From positions 35,686 through 99,685 of the forward strand of contig NZ_JANHLK010000024.1 of the NCBI RefSeq assembly GCF_028682635.1: 64,000 nucleotides of DNA, in the 5' to 3' direction. Source of the stretch: Pseudomonas putida. Lineage in GTDB: Bacteria; Pseudomonadota; Gammaproteobacteria; Pseudomonadales; Pseudomonadaceae. Positions 17,916 to 26,560 of the stretch are shown here, piece by piece (the first letter of the stretch is position 1; the number at the start of each line of letters is the position of its first letter). A program made the translations under genes and the position numbers. A model generated the notes under the pieces. The model did no database searches. It saw only the letters and a list, made by a program, of their open reading frames with translations, and was not told the DNA's origin.

Positions 17916-19085
17916 CTATTGACGCACCAGGAATTTCAGGTCACTGGGGGCATCCATCGGCAGGTTTTGCACGGTCTTACCCAACAAGCCAGTCTTGGCA
18001 TCGCGCTCGACGACGACAATCCGGTTGCTTTTCTGGTTGGCGATCAGCAGGAACTTGCCACTCGGATCGAGGCTGAATTCCCGGGGATGGTCGCCTTCTA
18101 CCGCGCGACGTTGCAGCTCCTTGAGGTGGCCGGTGGCTGGGTCGATGGCGAACACCAGCAACTGGTTGGCGGTGCCACGGTTGCTGACATAGAGGAACTT
18201 GCCGTCCTTCGAGGCATGCAATGCCGCGGCGGCCTTGTCCGAAACCGGCTGACCCGCAGCCAGGTCGACCATCTGGGTTTGCTCCAGCTTGCCGTCGCGG
18301 TAATCAAACACCGCCACTTGCGCGCTCATTTCCATGGTCAGCCAGGCATGCTTGCCATCGGCACTGAACAGCAAATGGCGCGGCCCGCTGCCCGGTGGCA
18401 ACTGAACGAACGAGGGAGTCGCCGGGGTCAACGGCAAGTCGGGATTGGCCTTGGGGTCGAAGCGGTAGACAAACACCTTGTCCGCCCCCAGGTCGTTGGA
18501 AAACACGTAGTTGCCATCAGGCGAGGAGACCGTCGAATGCACATGCGCCGACATCTGCCGCTCGGGATTGACCCGGCTGGCCGGATGGCTGCTCATCTGC
18601 ACCACAGGCTTGAGCGTGCCATCGGCCGCCAGCGGCAACACCGCCAGGGTGCCGCCCGGATCTTCAGATACCGAGTAGTTGCTGACGAACAAGTGGCTGG
18701 CATCAAGGCTGAGACCCGAATGCGTCGGTTCGTTGCCCAGGCTCTGTACCTGGTTGATCAGGCTTAACTCATGGGTCTTGGGGTCAATGGCATAACTGCT
18801 CACGCGCCCGACCGGATCGGCCTGGCCCGGGCCATTTTCATTGACCACGAACAGGCGCTGCTGGTCCTTGGACAGGGTCAGCCAGGACGGATTTTCGCTG
18901 TTGATCACCTGTAGCGGCTTGGCGTCGATCTGGCCGGTGGCACTGTCGAAGGCCAGGCGATAGATGCCCTGGCTTTGGCCGGCCGTGTAGGAACCCACGA
19001 GCAATTGATAGTCGTCGGCGGCCGCCACCTGCACGCCCATCGCGCCGATGCTACCGGCGATCAATAGCGGCCAGAGGTTACGCAT
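17916..19085 (-). CDS. Exported lactonase, seven-bladed propeller (YbhE type)
   Basis: A 389-residue protein of the lactonase (6-phosphogluconolactonase-like, YbhE) beta-propeller family. Typical repeats are YVSNRGTANQLLVFAID, NPSWLTLSKDQQRLFVVNE and LPPGSGPRHLLFSADGKHAW. Unlike cytosolic YbhE it carries a signal peptide (MRNLWPLLIAGSIGAMGV then AAADD), so it should act in the periplasm. The start at 19085 overlaps the upstream gene by 8 bases; 19097 is an alternative. Downstream of the sugar-acid genes, it probably opens an aldonolactone before import. That role is inferred from context. Confidence 0.85.
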   Translation of the reverse strand: MRNLWPLLIAGSIGAMGVQVAAADDYQLLVGSYTAGQSQGIYRLAFDSATGQIDAKPLQVINSENPSWLTLSKDQQRLFVVNENGPGQADPVGRVSSYAIDPKTHELSLINQVQSLGNEPTHSGLSLDASHLFVSNYSVSEDPGGTLAVLPLAADGTLKPVVQMSSHPASRVNPERQMSAHVHSTVSSPDGNYVFSNDLGADKVFVYRFDPKANPDLPLTPATPSFVQLPPGSGPRHLLFSADGKHAWLTMEMSAQVAVFDYRDGKLEQTQMVDLAAGQPVSDKAAAALHASKDGKFLYVSNRGTANQLLVFAIDPATGHLKELQRRAVEGDHPREFSLDPSGKFLLIANQKSNRIVVVERDAKTGLLGKTVQNLPMDAPSDLKFLVRQ

Positions 19086-19374
19086 CCTGTTGATCATCGT
19101 CGTCGTTGTCACCGCTGACGACGTCGCCGAGGCACACCAGCCGGTGTTCGCCGTTGTTGTCATTGATCAGCCAGCTTTGCAAGGTCGCATCGAACGTTGC
19201 CGCCTGAATCTGCGCGGGAGTGAATTCCCAGTGCAGGGCATTTCGACCGTCCATGCATTCGATGTGCAGGTTGTCGTCTTCATCGAGGGAGAACTCGAAG
19301 GCGTGGTAGCCGTCGATTTCCACCATCCCGCAGTGTTCGAGGGCGTTGAGCAAGGTGTCGGTTGCAGCAGTCAT
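19078..19374 (-). CDS. Small acidic protein, probably DUF5629
   Basis: A 98-residue acidic protein (MTAATDTLLNALEHCGMVEI, then DEDDNLHIECMDG and an Asp-rich tail). From memory it resembles the pseudomonad DUF5629 family; no function is known. The start at 19374 is uncertain: an in-frame ATG at 19416 has a GAGGCG sequence close upstream. Its end overlaps the lactonase start, so the two are coupled. A REPIN separates it from the dehydrogenase gene upstream. Confidence 0.75.
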   Translation of the reverse strand: MTAATDTLLNALEHCGMVEIDGYHAFEFSLDEDDNLHIECMDGRNALHWEFTPAQIQAATFDATLQSWLINDNNGEHRLVCLGDVVSGDNDDDDQQDA

Positions 19375-19431
19375 GGCAGTCAATCTTTGAATGGGAAAGA
19401 CGCAATGATAGCTCATTGCGCCTCATACCAA

Positions 19432-19520
19432 TGTGGGAGCGGGCTTGCTCGCGAAAGCGATGGGTCAGAGACATCCTTATTGATTGGTCGGCCGCCTTCG
19501 CGAGCAAGCCCGCTCCCACA
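19432..19520. repeat. REPIN, GGGCTTGCTCGC type
   Basis: Two inverted REPs, 19432-19455 and 19497-19520, 24-bp arms with core GGGAGCGGGCTTGCTCGCGA. It lies between the DUF5629-like gene and the semialdehyde dehydrogenase gene and could attenuate readthrough within the operon. Confidence 0.9.
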
Positions 19521-19538
19521 AGGAATCGTATTTGGCTG

Positions 19539-21113
19539 TTAGATCGCCTCGCGGGACGGTTGGCCATCCACCAGGCGCTGGATACCCAGTGGATTGCTGT
19601 TTTTCAGCGCCTCCGGCAGCAAACTGTCCGGGTAGTTCTGGAAACACACCGGGCGCAGGAAACGGTCGATGGCCAGGGTGCCCACCGACGTGCCGCGCGC
19701 ATCCGACGTCGCCGGATACGGCCCGCCATGGACCATCGAATCACACACCTCCACCCCGGTGGGATAACCATTGAGCAGGATTCGCCCGACCTTCTGCTCC
19801 AGCAACCCGGTCAGCTCGCTGAACTGCTCGAAATCCGCCTGCTCGCCGATGATGGTCGCGGTCAGCTGACCATGCAGGCCGTGCAGCGCGGCGCTCAGTT
19901 GTGCCTGATCCGCCACTTCGACCACCACGGTGGTGGGGCCGAACACTTCCGCTTGCAGCACCTCGTCGCCATCGATCAGCAGGTTGACGTCGGCCTTGAA
20001 CAGCTGCGGCTGCGCCTGCCGCCCCTGTTGCGCATCGCCCGCCAGGTGTTCGATCCGAGGATGATCGAGCAATGTTTGCAAGCCCTTGGCATAGCTGCCC
20101 AGGGTCCCGGCGTTGAGCATGGTCTGCGCCGGTTGGTCGGCCATCATGTCGGCCAGTAGCTGGAGGAAGGCGGTGAACTGCGGCGAACGGATGCCGATCA
20201 CCAGGCCAGGGTTGGTGCAGAACTGGCCGCAACCCTGGACCACCGAAGCCGACAGGCCACGGGCGATGGTTTCCGTGCGCGCCTGCAACGCCTGGGGCAG
20301 CACGATCACCGGGTTGATGCTGGACATTTCGGCAAACACCGGGATCGGTTGCGGACGCGCGGCGGCCATGTCGCTCAAGGCTCGACCACCCTTGAGCGAA
20401 CCGGTAAAGCCCACCGCCTGGATGGCCGGATGCTTGACCAGCGCTTCACCCACCCCGCCGCCGTAGATCATGTTGAACACGCCGGCCGGCATCGCGGTTT
20501 TCTGTGCCGCGCGAATGATCGCATCGGCCACCTGCTCGGCCGTGGCCATGTGGCCGCCATGGGCCTTGAACACCACCGGGCAACCGGCGGCCAGGGCCGA
20601 CGCGGTGTCGCCACCGGCGGTGGAGAACGCCAAGGGAAAGTTGCTGGCCCCGAACACCGCCACCGGTCCGAGCCCGATACGGTACTGACGCAGGTCCGGA
20701 CGCGGCAACGGTTGACGCTCAGGCAGGGCCTGGTCGATGCGCGCGCCGTAGAAGTCGCCACGCCGCAGCACAGCGGCGAACAGGCGCATCTGGCCGCTGG
20801 TGCGGCCACGCTCACCGATAATCCGTGCGGCAGGCAGCGCGGTTTCGCGGCACACCACGCTTACGAACTCATCCCCCAGCGCATCCAGTTCATCGGCGAT
20901 AGCGTCGAGAAATTGTGCGCGCCGCTCTGCACTCAAGGTGCGATAAGCCGGGTACGCTGCAGCGGCAGCCTTGGCGGCGGCATCGACTTCTTCCGGGGTG
21001 GCCTGGATGAAAGCATGGGGCAACGCCTCGCCGGTTTCGGCGTCGACGCTGTGCAATGTCACGCTGCCCAACGCACTGCGCTGGCCGCCGATGTAGTTGT
21101 GACCAAGGATCAT
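19539..21113 (-). CDS. 2-oxoglutarate (alpha-ketoglutaric) semialdehyde dehydrogenase
   Basis: A 524-residue aldehyde dehydrogenase of the KGSADH branch, which oxidises 2,5-dioxopentanoate to 2-oxoglutarate with NAD(P)+. The active-site residues are visible: Asn158 in GASNFP, general base Glu262 in FAEMSSINP and nucleophile Cys299 in GQFCTNPG. The start at 21113 has AAGGAG 7 bases upstream. It lies 10 bases after the AraD1-type gene in the leftward operon, giving the last step of a non-phosphorylating pentonate or hexarate pathway. The exact sugar cannot be read from the sequence. Confidence 0.92.
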   Translation of the reverse strand: MILGHNYIGGQRSALGSVTLHSVDAETGEALPHAFIQATPEEVDAAAKAAAAAYPAYRTLSAERRAQFLDAIADELDALGDEFVSVVCRETALPAARIIGERGRTSGQMRLFAAVLRRGDFYGARIDQALPERQPLPRPDLRQYRIGLGPVAVFGASNFPLAFSTAGGDTASALAAGCPVVFKAHGGHMATAEQVADAIIRAAQKTAMPAGVFNMIYGGGVGEALVKHPAIQAVGFTGSLKGGRALSDMAAARPQPIPVFAEMSSINPVIVLPQALQARTETIARGLSASVVQGCGQFCTNPGLVIGIRSPQFTAFLQLLADMMADQPAQTMLNAGTLGSYAKGLQTLLDHPRIEHLAGDAQQGRQAQPQLFKADVNLLIDGDEVLQAEVFGPTTVVVEVADQAQLSAALHGLHGQLTATIIGEQADFEQFSELTGLLEQKVGRILLNGYPTGVEVCDSMVHGGPYPATSDARGTSVGTLAIDRFLRPVCFQNYPDSLLPEALKNSNPLGIQRLVDGQPSREAI

Positions 21114-21123
21114 AGGTAACTCC

Positions 21124-22116
21124 TTAAAGTGAGCCGACGGTGCCGGGTTCGAAAGCCGCATCGACGGGAGCGATGCCATTGATCAAAGGCGCGCCAAATT
21201 CTTCCTGGCTGATCTCGAACACATCGCCCGGTTGCGTGCGGATGCCATCGGCAAAAGACAGGGTCGCGGTGCCGAAGAAGTGGATGTGCACATCGCCCGG
21301 ACGCAGGAACTGGCTGTACTTGAAATGGTGGAACTCGAGGTTGGCCAGGCTGTGGCACATGTTGGCCTCACCGCTGAGGAACTCGTTCTGCCACAGCACC
21401 TGGCCATCGCGCAGGATACGGCTGGTACCGGCCAGGTGTTGCGGCAGCTCGCCCACCCGCAGCTCCGGTCCATAGCTGCAACTGCGCAGTTTCGAGTGGG
21501 CCAGGTACAGGTAGTTCTTGCGCTCCATGACGTGATCGGAAAACTCGTTGCCCACGGCAAAACCGAGGCGGTACGGCTTGCCGTCGTGACCGATGACGTA
21601 GAGGCCGCTGAGTTCAGGCTCTTCACCGGCGTCTTCGGCAAAGGGTGGCAGCGGGAACGGCTGGCCCGGGCGTACGACAATGCTGCCGTCGCCCTTGTAG
21701 AACCACTCCGGCTGCACGCCCGCCTGGCCTGCCGCGGGTTTGCCACCCTCCACGCCCCACTTGAAGATGCGCATGGTGTCGGTCATCGAAGCTTCATCAC
21801 CGGCCTGCTGGTGCATCTTGTCCCGGGCCGACGCGCTGCCCAGGTGAGTCAGGCCGGTGCCACTGACCAGCATATGCGCCGGGTCCGGGTGATCCAGCGG
21901 CGCCAGGATGCGCAGTTGCGCCAGCAGCTCGGCGTAGTCATGGCTGATGCCCAACCCGAGGCTCTGCACCTGCTGCTCAAGATTGCACCCCGCCTCGATC
22001 GCCGCCAGGGCCAGGTCGCGCACCGTGCGGGCGTCTTGCACTTCACGGACCAGACCTTCCTCGACCACGCCTACGCGGCGTTCGCCGTTACTCAATTCGA
22101 ACTGAACCAAACGCAT
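21124..22116 (-). CDS. AraD1-type dehydratase of the fumarylacetoacetate hydrolase fold
   Basis: A 330-residue protein beginning MRLVQFELSNGERRVGVVEE. It matches the AraD1/GguC group of the FAH superfamily, which converts 2-keto-3-deoxy-pentonate to 2-oxoglutarate semialdehyde. Conserved blocks include SGTGLTHLGSASARDKMH and a C-terminal GDVFEISQEEFGAPL. The start at 22116 has GGAG about 9 bases upstream. It is flanked by the MFS importer upstream and the semialdehyde dehydrogenase downstream, fitting the penultimate step. Other FAH-fold reactions are possible, but the neighbours argue for this one. Confidence 0.88.
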   Translation of the reverse strand: MRLVQFELSNGERRVGVVEEGLVREVQDARTVRDLALAAIEAGCNLEQQVQSLGLGISHDYAELLAQLRILAPLDHPDPAHMLVSGTGLTHLGSASARDKMHQQAGDEASMTDTMRIFKWGVEGGKPAAGQAGVQPEWFYKGDGSIVVRPGQPFPLPPFAEDAGEEPELSGLYVIGHDGKPYRLGFAVGNEFSDHVMERKNYLYLAHSKLRSCSYGPELRVGELPQHLAGTSRILRDGQVLWQNEFLSGEANMCHSLANLEFHHFKYSQFLRPGDVHIHFFGTATLSFADGIRTQPGDVFEISQEEFGAPLINGIAPVDAAFEPGTVGSL

Positions 22117-22152
22117 GAATATTCTCCATTTACTTGAAAACACCGCCCCCCC

Positions 22153-22246
22153 CCTGTAGGAGCTGGCTTGCCAGCGAAAGCGGCGGCACATTCACCGTCA
22201 ATGTGTCAGATAGATCGCCATCGCTGGCAAGCCAGCTCCTACAGGG
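22153..22246. repeat. REPIN, GGAGCTGGCTTGCCAGC type
   Basis: Inverted REPs at 22153-22177 and 22221-22246, with arms of about 25 bp. It is located inside the leftward operon between the MFS and AraD1 genes. Confidence 0.9.
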
Positions 22247-22272
22247 GTAGGGGTGATTGCCAGATTTTTGTG

Positions 22273-23595
22273 TCAGGTACGGGTAGCCCCACGCGCACTG
22301 GCGGCAAACTCATCCACCGGCAACACATGCTTGCGCTCCAGCAGGCGATACACCACGCCGGTCAACACCAGGCCGAACAGCATCACGCAGGACAGGAAAT
22401 ACAGCCCCGACGCGAGGTTGCCGGTGTACTCCTTGAGCGCGCCGATCACGAACGGGCCGATGTAGCCGCCGAGGTTGCCCACCGAGTTGATCAGGGCAAT
22501 GCCCGCCGCCGCGCTCGCGCCGGCAAAGAAGCGACCGGGCAAGGTCCAGAAAATCGCCGTGCAGGAAAACAGCGAGAACGCCACCAGGCACAGCGCCGCC
22601 AGTTGCAACACCGGCACCGAGAGCCAGGCACTGAAGAACAGGCCGATGGCACCGAGCACGTACAGAGCGGCCAGGTGGCCATACCGATCATTCAATCGAT
22701 CGGAGCTGCGCGGGATGATCAGCAAACCAACGATCCCGAAGATGTACGGCACCGATGACACGAACCCGGTCACCAGATCAGTGCCGCCGAACTGCTTGAT
22801 CAAGGTCGGCAGCCACAGGCCCAGGCCATAGATGCTCAGGGTCACCGGCAGGTAGAACAGCGCCAGCAGCAACACGCGTTTGTCCTTCAGGGCGTGTAGC
22901 GGATTGCCGTGACGGGTCTGGCCATACTGCTCCAGGTCCTTTTTCAGCTCGCCACTGAGCCAGTCCTTCTCCGCCTGGTCCATCCATTTCACCTGTTGCG
23001 GACCATCCGGCAGCCAGCGCAGCACCGGCCAGGTCAGCAGGATCGCCGGGGTGCCGATGACGATGAACAGCCACTGCCAGCCATGCAGGCCGAACACCCC
23101 TTCCATGCCGAGCAAACCACCGGATATAGGTCCGGTGATCATCATCGCGATGGGTTGGGACAGGATGAACAGGCCCAGGATCTTGCCGCGATGGCGTACC
23201 GGGAACCACTGGGTGATGTAGTACAGGACGCCTGGAAAGAACCCGGCTTCCGCCGCGCCGAGCAGAAAGCGCATCAGGTAGAAGCTGTTCGGCCCCTGGA
23301 CGAATGCCATGCCGATGGTGATGGCGCCCCAGGTGACCATGATCCGCGCGAACCAGCGCCGCGCGCCAAAGCGGTCAAGCATCAGGTTGCTGGGGATTTC
23401 CAGGAGGAAATAGCCAATGAAGAACAGCCCTGCGCCCAGCCCGTACGCCGCATCGCCCAGGCCGATGTCGGCGCCCATGTGCAGCTTGGCGAAACCTACG
23501 GCGGAGCGATCCACATAGGCGATCAGGTACAGCAGGATCAGGAAAGGAATCAGTTTCAGCGTGATGCGACGTATCAGCCGCAGTTCCTGGCTCAT
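22273..23595 (-). CDS. MFS transporter, anion:cation symporter type, probable sugar-acid importer
   Basis: A 440-residue protein with about 12 transmembrane helices. It has the features of the ACS (hexuronate/tartrate/glucarate) branch of the major facilitator family: YVDRSAVGFAKLHM after the first helix, the GYFLLEIPSNLMLDRFGARRWFARIM block with MFS motif A, and FLLGAAEAGFFPG. It is the first gene of the leftward operon, with GGAGA about 9 bases before the ATG. It likely imports the acid that the dehydratase next door consumes, using the proton gradient. Confidence 0.9.
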   Translation of the reverse strand: MSQELRLIRRITLKLIPFLILLYLIAYVDRSAVGFAKLHMGADIGLGDAAYGLGAGLFFIGYFLLEIPSNLMLDRFGARRWFARIMVTWGAITIGMAFVQGPNSFYLMRFLLGAAEAGFFPGVLYYITQWFPVRHRGKILGLFILSQPIAMMITGPISGGLLGMEGVFGLHGWQWLFIVIGTPAILLTWPVLRWLPDGPQQVKWMDQAEKDWLSGELKKDLEQYGQTRHGNPLHALKDKRVLLLALFYLPVTLSIYGLGLWLPTLIKQFGGTDLVTGFVSSVPYIFGIVGLLIIPRSSDRLNDRYGHLAALYVLGAIGLFFSAWLSVPVLQLAALCLVAFSLFSCTAIFWTLPGRFFAGASAAAGIALINSVGNLGGYIGPFVIGALKEYTGNLASGLYFLSCVMLFGLVLTGVVYRLLERKHVLPVDEFAASARGATRT

Positions 23596-23682
23596 GAGAT
23601 CGGTCTCCGATTGTTGTTGTTATAGAACCTCGGGGGACGCCTCTCACGGCAAACCGTCAGGGCCATCCCTCCGCTGAAAACG

Positions 23683-23711
23683 ACTATATAGTATTACTAT
23701 TTACCCAACAA
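23683..23711 (-). promoter_or_regulatory. Candidate promoter of the MFS-AraD1-KGSADH operon
   Basis: On the minus strand, TTGTTG (23706-23711) and TATAGT (23683-23688) are spaced 17 bases apart, a good sigma-70 match about 90 bases before the MFS start. The palindrome at 23688-23700 fills part of the spacer, where a bound repressor would block RNA polymerase. Confidence 0.5.
23688..23700. promoter_or_regulatory. Candidate GntR operator 1
   Basis: ATAGTATTACTAT is a perfect 13-base palindrome around a central T, in the style of FadR-subfamily operators. It shares the pattern ATAGTNNTACNAT with a second site at 23763-23775. The GntR regulator encoded at 25727-26446 is the obvious candidate to bind it. 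Confidence 0.55.
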
Positions 23712-23762
23712 CACTTCCAAACAGACGAATTTGCGCTTATGTTACGCTTCAGCTCGAACAAT

Positions 23763-23775
23763 ATAGTCATACAAT
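23763..23775. promoter_or_regulatory. Candidate GntR operator 2
   Basis: ATAGTCATACAAT matches the pattern of operator 1 in ten of thirteen positions. It lies 13 bases before the dehydratase ATG, where binding would block initiation. The two sites are 75 bases apart, about seven helical turns. Confidence 0.5.
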
Positions 23776-23788
23776 AAGAGAATCGATC

Positions 23789-25525
23789 ATGTCTGATAAG
23801 AAACCCACCCTGCGCTCCGCCCAATGGTTTGGCACCGCCGACAAGAACGGCTTCATGTATCGCAGCTGGATGAAGAATCAGGGCATCGCCGACCACCAGT
23901 TCCATGGCAAGCCGATCATCGGCATCTGCAACACCTGGTCGGAACTGACCCCCTGCAACGCGCATTTCCGCCAGATCGCGGAACACGTCAAGCGCGGAGT
24001 GATCGAGGCCGGGGGCTTCCCGGTGGAGTTCCCGGTGTTCTCCAACGGTGAATCCAACCTGCGCCCGACCGCCATGCTCACCCGCAACCTGGCGAGCATG
24101 GACGTCGAAGAAGCGATTCGCGGCAACCCCATCGACGGCGTGGTGCTGCTGACCGGTTGTGACAAGACCACCCCGGCCTTGCTGATGGGTGCGGCCAGCT
24201 GCGACGTGCCGGCGATAGTCGTCACCGGCGGGCCGATGCTCAACGGCAAGCACAAAGGCAAGGACATCGGTTCGGGTACCGTGGTCTGGCAGCTCAGCGA
24301 ACAGGTCAAGGCCGGCACCATCACCATCGATGACTTCCTTGCGGCCGAGGGCGGCATGTCCCGCTCGGCCGGTACCTGCAACACCATGGGTACCGCATCG
24401 ACCATGGCCTGCATGGCCGAAGCACTGGGCACTTCCCTGCCCCACAACGCGGCGATTCCCGCTGTCGATGCGCGACGTTATGTGTTGGCGCACATGTCCG
24501 GCATGCGTGCCGTGGAAATGGTCCGGGAGGATTTGAAGCTGTCGAAGATCCTGACCAAGGAAGCTTTCGAAAACGCCATCCGGGTCAACGCCGCCATTGG
24601 CGGTTCGACCAACGCGGTAATTCACCTCAAGGCCATCGCCGGTCGCATCGGCGTGGAGCTGGACCTGGACGACTGGACCCGCATCGGTCGCGGCATGCCG
24701 ACCATCGTCGACCTGCAACCGTCCGGACGTTTCCTGATGGAAGAGTTCTACTACGCCGGTGGCTTGCCAGCGGTACTACGCCGTCTCGGCGAAGCCAACC
24801 TGATCCCGAACCCGAACGCCTTGACCGTCAACGGCAAGTCCATCGGCGAGAACACCAGGGACGCGCCGATCTATGGCGAGGACGAAGTGATCCGTACCCT
24901 CGACAACCCGATCCGCGCCGACGGCGGGATCTGTGTACTGCGCGGCAACCTGGCACCACTGGGCGCGGTGCTCAAGCCCTCCGCCGCCAGTGCCGAGCTG
25001 ATGCACCACCGCGGGCGTGCGGTGGTGTTCGAGAACTTCGACATGTACAAGGCGCGCATTAACGACCCGGAACTGGACGTGGATGCCAATTCGATCCTGG
25101 TCATGAAAAACTGCGGGCCCAAGGGTTATCCGGGCATGGCTGAAGTCGGCAACATGGGCCTGCCGGCCAAGCTGCTGGCCCAAGGCGTGACCGACATGGT
25201 GCGCATTTCCGATGCACGCATGAGCGGTACCGCGTATGGCACGGTGGTTCTGCACGTGGCACCGGAAGCCGCAGCCGGTGGGCCTTTGGCGGCGGTGAAG
25301 GAAGGTGACTGGATCGAGCTGGACTGCGCCAGCGGCCGGTTGCACCTGGATATTCCGGATGCTGAACTGGCGGCGCGCATGGCTGACTTGCAACCACCGC
25401 AGCAATTGCTGGTGGGCGGTTACCGTCAGCTGTACATCGACCATGTGTTGCAGGCGGATCAGGGTTGCGACTTTGACTTCCTGGTCGGTTGCCGTGGGGC
25501 CGAAGTGCCGCGTCATTCTCACTGA
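23789..25525 (+). CDS. IlvD/Edd-family sugar-acid dehydratase (arabonate/xylonate type)
   Basis: A 578-residue dehydratase of the IlvD/Edd family. Cysteines expected to bind a [2Fe-2S] cluster, as in L-arabonate dehydratase, are visible: Cys56 (TPCN), Cys124 (GCDKTTPA) and Cys197 (AGTCNTMG). It converts an aldonate to a 2-keto-3-deoxy acid. The N-terminus (RSAQWFGTADKNGFMYRSWM) is typical of the pentonate dehydratase branch rather than dihydroxyacid dehydratase. It is divergent from the MFS operon across a 190-base region with two candidate operators, and followed by the GntR regulator. The sugar-acid stereochemistry is not deducible. Confidence 0.92.
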   Translation: MSDKKPTLRSAQWFGTADKNGFMYRSWMKNQGIADHQFHGKPIIGICNTWSELTPCNAHFRQIAEHVKRGVIEAGGFPVEFPVFSNGESNLRPTAMLTRNLASMDVEEAIRGNPIDGVVLLTGCDKTTPALLMGAASCDVPAIVVTGGPMLNGKHKGKDIGSGTVVWQLSEQVKAGTITIDDFLAAEGGMSRSAGTCNTMGTASTMACMAEALGTSLPHNAAIPAVDARRYVLAHMSGMRAVEMVREDLKLSKILTKEAFENAIRVNAAIGGSTNAVIHLKAIAGRIGVELDLDDWTRIGRGMPTIVDLQPSGRFLMEEFYYAGGLPAVLRRLGEANLIPNPNALTVNGKSIGENTRDAPIYGEDEVIRTLDNPIRADGGICVLRGNLAPLGAVLKPSAASAELMHHRGRAVVFENFDMYKARINDPELDVDANSILVMKNCGPKGYPGMAEVGNMGLPAKLLAQGVTDMVRISDARMSGTAYGTVVLHVAPEAAAGGPLAAVKEGDWIELDCASGRLHLDIPDAELAARMADLQPPQQLLVGGYRQLYIDHVLQADQGCDFDFLVGCRGAEVPRHSH

Positions 25526-25537
25526 CACCACCGCCCC

Positions 25538-25629
25538 CTGTAGGAGCTGGCTTGCCAGCGAAGGCGGCCTGACAGTCAACCCTAATGTTTGCTGTCAGGG
25601 CCTCTTCGCTGGCAAGCCAGCTCCTACAG
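25538..25629. repeat. REPIN, GGAGCTGGCTTGCCAGC type, with extended stem
   Basis: Inverted REPs at 25538-25562 and 25605-25629. The inner sequence also pairs (GGCCTGACAG with CTGTCAGGGCC), giving a long near-continuous hairpin. It follows the dehydratase stop by 12 bases and may uncouple it from the regulator gene. Confidence 0.9.
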
Positions 25630-25726
25630 TCGTTCTGCGCCAGTCAAAACCCGGTGCTAGCGACCGTCACTCCCCACGCCTGTTATCATGCCGGCATCTC
25701 CATCGCCCAGGACCGCGCCGTTCCCC

Positions 25727-26446
25727 ATGGATTACCGCAAACCCTCCGACCGCAAAAGCATGCACTCGCGCATCGTCCAGGAACTGGGCATGCAGATCGT
25801 CTCCGGACGTTTCCTGCCGGACGACAAACTGCCCGCCGAAGCCCTGCTCTGTGAGGAATATGCCGTCAGCCGGCCAGTGTTGCGCGAAGCCACCCGGGTC
25901 CTGGTCGCCAAAGGCCTGGTGTATTCCCGTCCGCGGGTCGGCACCGTGGTCAAGCCGCGCAAGGAATGGCACATGCTCGACCCGGACGTCCTGCATTGGC
26001 TGATGCAAAGCAGCCCGCAGAACCAGTTCTTCGAACTGCTGACCAGTGTGCGCAGCATCATCGAACCGGCCGCCGCCGCCCTCGCCGCGCAGTTCGCCAC
26101 CGACGCGGATATCGCCTCCATCGGTGAAGCCTACCAACGCATGGAGGCCGCGCCGACGCCCGAAGCCCTGCTGCAACCGGACCTGGATTTCCACAGCCGA
26201 ATTGCAGACGCCACCCACAACGACTTGCTGGCCAACCTGTGCAATATGCTGTCGGTGGCGATTGCCGAAGCATTGAAGCATTCCAACCAGCGGCCGAACC
26301 TGCATGAACTGGCGCTGCCACGGCACAAGGCGATACTCACGGCGATCGAGAACCGCGATGCGTTGGGCGCGCGGCATGCGACGCTGGTGCAGCTCGATGA
26401 TGCGCGCAGTGCGTTGAATGTGGTGCTAGGCAGCGATCCCTCATAA
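25727..26446 (+). CDS. FadR-subfamily GntR regulator of the sugar-acid cluster
   Basis: A 239-residue regulator. The winged-helix domain spans about 12-78 (SGRFLPDDKLPAEALLCEEY, VSRPVLREATRVL) and an FCD ligand-binding domain about 95-225. The FCD metal/ligand residues appear in DLDFHSRI and in the later LPRHKAIL. FadR-type GntR proteins usually repress catabolic genes until a pathway acid binds. The ATG at 25727 gives the conserved start; an earlier in-frame ATG at 25688 has no ribosome binding site. I found no copy of the operator pattern directly upstream of this gene, so autoregulation is not evident. Confidence 0.92.
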   Translation: MDYRKPSDRKSMHSRIVQELGMQIVSGRFLPDDKLPAEALLCEEYAVSRPVLREATRVLVAKGLVYSRPRVGTVVKPRKEWHMLDPDVLHWLMQSSPQNQFFELLTSVRSIIEPAAAALAAQFATDADIASIGEAYQRMEAAPTPEALLQPDLDFHSRIADATHNDLLANLCNMLSVAIAEALKHSNQRPNLHELALPRHKAILTAIENRDALGARHATLVQLDDARSALNVVLGSDPS

Positions 26447-26454
26447 AACGCGAT

Positions 26455-26490
26455 CCCCTGTAGGAGCTGGCTTGCCAGCTCCTACAGGGG
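26455..26490. repeat. 36-bp perfect palindromic REP fusion
   Basis: Arms CCCCTGTAGGAGCTGG (26455-26470) and its exact complement (26475-26490) enclose a CTTG loop. It looks like a REPIN collapsed to its two outer ends. It lies 8 bases after the regulator stop. Confidence 0.9.
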
Positions 26491-26511
26491 TCTGGTGTGA
26501 ATTTTAGATGT

Positions 26512-26543
26512 AAAAAAGCCGCAACCCTGAGGCTACGGCTTTT
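26512..26543. terminator. Bidirectional rho-independent terminator
   Basis: Stem AAAAGCCG / CGGCTTTT around CAACCCTGAGGCTA, with an A-run on the left and a T-run on the right. It can therefore act for the regulator on the plus strand and for the convergent RND exporter on the minus strand. Confidence 0.75.
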
Positions 26544-26560
26544 GTGTTTCTGGCCCTGGA

